Made by a program: the position numbers and the translations under genes | Assembly (NCBI GenBank): GCA_943370145.1 | Contig: CALRPY020000003.1 | Span: forward strand, 70,184 to 134,183 | Reading direction: 5' to 3' | DNA from: Ga0077536 sp943370145 | GTDB lineage: Bacteria > Pseudomonadota > Gammaproteobacteria > Ga0077536 | DNA length: 64,000 nt | Notes under the pieces: model-generated | The model's database searches: none | What the model saw: only the letters and a program-made list of their open reading frames with translations | What the model was told of the DNA's origin: nothing | Shown here: piece by piece, positions 63,495 to 64,000 of the stretch | How positions within the stretch are numbered: the first letter of the stretch is position 1 | How the letters are laid out: the number at the start of each line of letters is the position of its first letter

Positions 63495-63818
63495 ATGACT
63501 TTCGTAGTGACCGAGAACTGCATCAAGTGCAAATTCACCGACTGTGTCGAAGTGTGCCCGGTGGATTGCTTTCATGAAGGCCCGAATATGCTGGTCATCG
63601 ACCCCGATGAATGCATCGACTGCACGCTGTGCGAGCCGGAGTGCCCCGCTGAAGCGATCAAATCGGAGGACGACCTTGCCGACAACGAGCAGGTCTACCT
63701 GCAGTTGAACGCCGAACTGGCGAAAGACTGGCCGGTCATCAACGAAATGAAAGAGCCGCCGGCCGACGCCGAGGAGTGGAAGGGCAAGCCCGACAAGCTG
63801 GCGCTGCTGGAACGTTGA
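63495..63818 (+). CDS. fdxA: Seven-iron ferredoxin FdxA
   Basis: 107 aa. Cysteines in ENCIKCKFTDCVEVCPVDCF and DECIDCTLCEPECPAEAI arrange a 3Fe-4S and a 4Fe-4S cluster as in Azotobacter-type ferredoxin I. The C-terminal region (NAELAKDWPVINEMKEPPADAEEW) is typical of FdxA. Small electron carrier; the redox partner is unknown. Confidence 0.96.
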   Translation: MTFVVTENCIKCKFTDCVEVCPVDCFHEGPNMLVIDPDECIDCTLCEPECPAEAIKSEDDLADNEQVYLQLNAELAKDWPVINEMKEPPADAEEWKGKPDKLALLER

Positions 63819-63840
63819 TTCCACGCGCCGATTGATGAAG

Positions 63841-63875
63841 GGCGCCGGCGGCCGCATCCCGCGACCGCCGGCGCC
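63841..63875 (+). terminator. Hairpin downstream of fdxA
   Basis: An 11-bp stem GGCGCCGGCGG/CCGCCGGCGCC with a 13-base loop starts 23 bases after the fdxA stop. No U-tract. The remaining bases to the window end show no gene. Confidence 0.5.
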
Positions 63876-64000
63876 AGTACCGCCCAGGGCCGTCCATGGC
63901 CCGTCCGCGGATGCGGTACACCCAGTGGCCACGCCGTCCATCCTGGTCACCGTGGCCACTCGCCCGACTGCCCTGTCGAACGTGGCTCGAGATTAAGCGC

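Noticed and set aside
63486..63959. Minus-strand open frame at the window end
   Set aside because: Antisense to fdxA, which has a consensus promoter and conserved cysteines.

Overview
The window is high-GC chromosomal DNA from a Gram-negative bacterium, most likely a gammaproteobacterium. Support comes from the gene order fimT-pilVWXY1E / ispH-lspA-ribF-murJ / rpsT / proB-obgE-rpmA-rplU / ispB and from the mutS-fdxA pair, both of which are gammaproteobacterial arrangements. Outer-membrane lipoproteins (mlaA), lspA and type IV pilus genes fit a diderm cell. I cannot place it below class. Nearly the whole window is coding, with two tRNA genes (Thr-CGU, Pro-CGG) and no insertion sequence, prophage or CRISPR array.

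Layout. (1) 1-6.5 kb: a divergent stress module (partial FAD oxidoreductase on the left; ECF11-type sigma factor and ChrR zinc anti-sigma on the right) with a good ECF11-type promoter facing right and a weaker one facing left, then purK-purE-MOSC, a cyclopropane-fatty-acid synthase and a GH19-like muramidase/chitinase. (2) 6.6-16.3 kb: an RTX/type I secretion island on the minus strand, with two large calcium-binding repeat proteins flanking an ABC exporter and an HlyD-type adaptor. No TolC-type outer-membrane gene is present. (3) 16.9-19.6 kb: a Baeyer-Villiger-type flavin monooxygenase, a DUF333 lipoprotein, tRNA-Thr and an Irr-like Fur-family regulator. (4) 19.8-29.1 kb: the minor pilin operon fimT-pilV-pilW-pilX-pilY1-pilE plus a DUF4124 protein. 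(5) 29.1-37.7 kb: conserved housekeeping genes, with ileS and fkpB missing from their usual places, then ispB and tRNA-Pro. (6) 37.8-53.8 kb: a large hopanoid locus (squalene synthase, hpnG, hpnA, hpnL-like, dxs, hpnH, hpnB, hpnM, mlaA) in which a complete 2-aminoethylphosphonate (AEP) biosynthetic operon is embedded. (7) 53.9-64 kb: glcF-glcE-aroC, prmB, htpG, a TPR lipoprotein, mutS and fdxA.

The most interesting part is region 6. A PEP mutase fused to a nucleotidyltransferase, phosphonopyruvate decarboxylase and AEP transaminase are preceded by a 2-oxoglutarate/Fe(II)-type oxygenase and a second nucleotidyltransferase. They sit between hpnL and dxs/hpnH. A CDP-alcohol phosphatidyltransferase lies inside the hpnG-hpnA operon. 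Together these parts could make AEP, activate it as CMP-AEP, and transfer the phosphonate head group to a lipid alcohol, next to genes that build and move hopanoids. I infer a combined hopanoid/phosphonolipid envelope system. The individual enzyme families are clear from motifs; the lipid product and the link between the two pathways are inference.
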